A stretch of 64,000 nt of DNA. Origin: Serinus canaria (lineage: Eukaryota > Chordata > Aves > Passeriformes > Fringillidae). The position numbers and the translations under genes are program-made. Shown piece after piece: positions 63,294 to 64,000 of this stretch; within the stretch, counting starts at the first letter, position 1, and the number at the start of each line of letters is the position of its first letter. Below the pieces are notes generated by a model that saw nothing but the letters and a program-made list of their open reading frames with translations, was not told the DNA's origin and did not search any database. Where the stretch lies: assembly GCF_022539315.1 (NCBI RefSeq), contig NC_066316.1, positions 99,132,179-99,196,178 of the forward strand, written 5' to 3'.

Positions 63294-64000
63294 GTAGGAA
63301 AAATTGGAATTTCTATTTCTGTCACAGGCAATTCTGCTATTTGCTCAGCCGTGGCTCAGCATACACATTTTAAATCATAATATGGATAAACATAAGTTTT
63401 TATTTTTATTTTTTTATGGTCTGCAAATATATATGTATTAGAAATGGATTAAAATAGAAAATGCACTGTCTTTGATTTTGACAAAATTTAGCCACTTGCT
63501 CAGATTCATCTACACACATAAACTGAAGTTCTAGGAATTGTTCCATTACATTTGTGAGAAGTCTTTGAAGAATTGGAACATAAATCTGTTATCCTATAAT
63601 TTATTATAAACTGCTCAAAGTCACACAGTAAATGGTAGAAAACCCATAATAGATTTGTAAAACATGTATTCTAAGACTGATTTTCAATGTGCATAAATAC
63701 AACATAAATATTTTTTAGCTTTTCAGAGGGTTTATAATTACTTCAGGCATAATATTTGTAGTTATTATGTGGTTGCAAAGGTAAAATTTAGGATGTGTAC
63801 TCTCACAAACTCTGCACAAGTTGATATTTAATGAATAGGATTTCTCACTGAATTTTTGTGTGTGTTTACAGAAGCCTTTCTTAGTAATGTAGTTTAAATG
63901 AACTGTGTGTATCTGATAAACAAACTTATGATGCAGTTTGGTGTTACTTGTAGAGGTCTCGTGGTTTACAGTGAGTTTACTGGTGTGTGTATAACATTGG

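Overview
The window looks like a piece of a bird nuclear chromosome. Coding density is very low and the genes have spliced introns. Recognisable avian CR1 LINE tails are scattered on both strands, one avian LTR/ERV-type repeat is present, and CpG-rich islands occur only at promoters. The lineage is probably a modern bird, perhaps a songbird, but I cannot fix it from the sequence alone.

Two protein-coding genes can be supported. E2F6 lies on the minus strand. I assembled its whole coding sequence from six exons (13700-13819, 15151-15265, 16266-16424, 16739-16955, 18489-18537, 22494-22559). Together they give 726 nt, or 241 residues plus stop, and every exon joins in phase. GREB1 starts on the plus strand. 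Its first coding exon is at 63137-63293, and a GC-rich candidate promoter and 5' non-coding exon lie at about 31050-31502. The two genes are divergent, and E2F6 next to GREB1 matches the order in human 2p25, which supports both calls.

Layout: 1-12.2 kb is intergenic DNA downstream of E2F6. It holds a perfect 14-bp hairpin, a strange 0.9-kb CpG-rich block of degenerate GGAAG repeats (about 3.08-3.99 kb), a CTCF-like motif and a CR1 nested in a CR1. E2F6 occupies 12.2-22.6 kb, with a CpG-island promoter at 22.3-23.05 kb that contains several E2F-type sites. The divergent intergenic spacer runs from 23.05 to 31.05 kb and holds two clear CR1 tails (plus one doubtful) and an exact CTCF core motif at 25.53 kb. 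From 31.05 kb to the right edge is the GREB1 5' region and a long first intron. That intron carries CR1 copies, a 27-copy (ATTTT) microsatellite, and an exact palindromic estrogen response element at 49838-49850 in a gene best known as an estrogen target.

The most notable points are: the minor-spliceosome (U12, AT-AC) intron in E2F6, whose donor, branch point and acceptor can all be read; the exact ERE core in GREB1 intron 1; the exact CTCF core between the two divergent genes; the CpG-rich GGAAG block; and the perfect hairpin at 1.85 kb. I saw no bacterial, phage, CRISPR or plasmid features and no convincing tRNA or rRNA gene.
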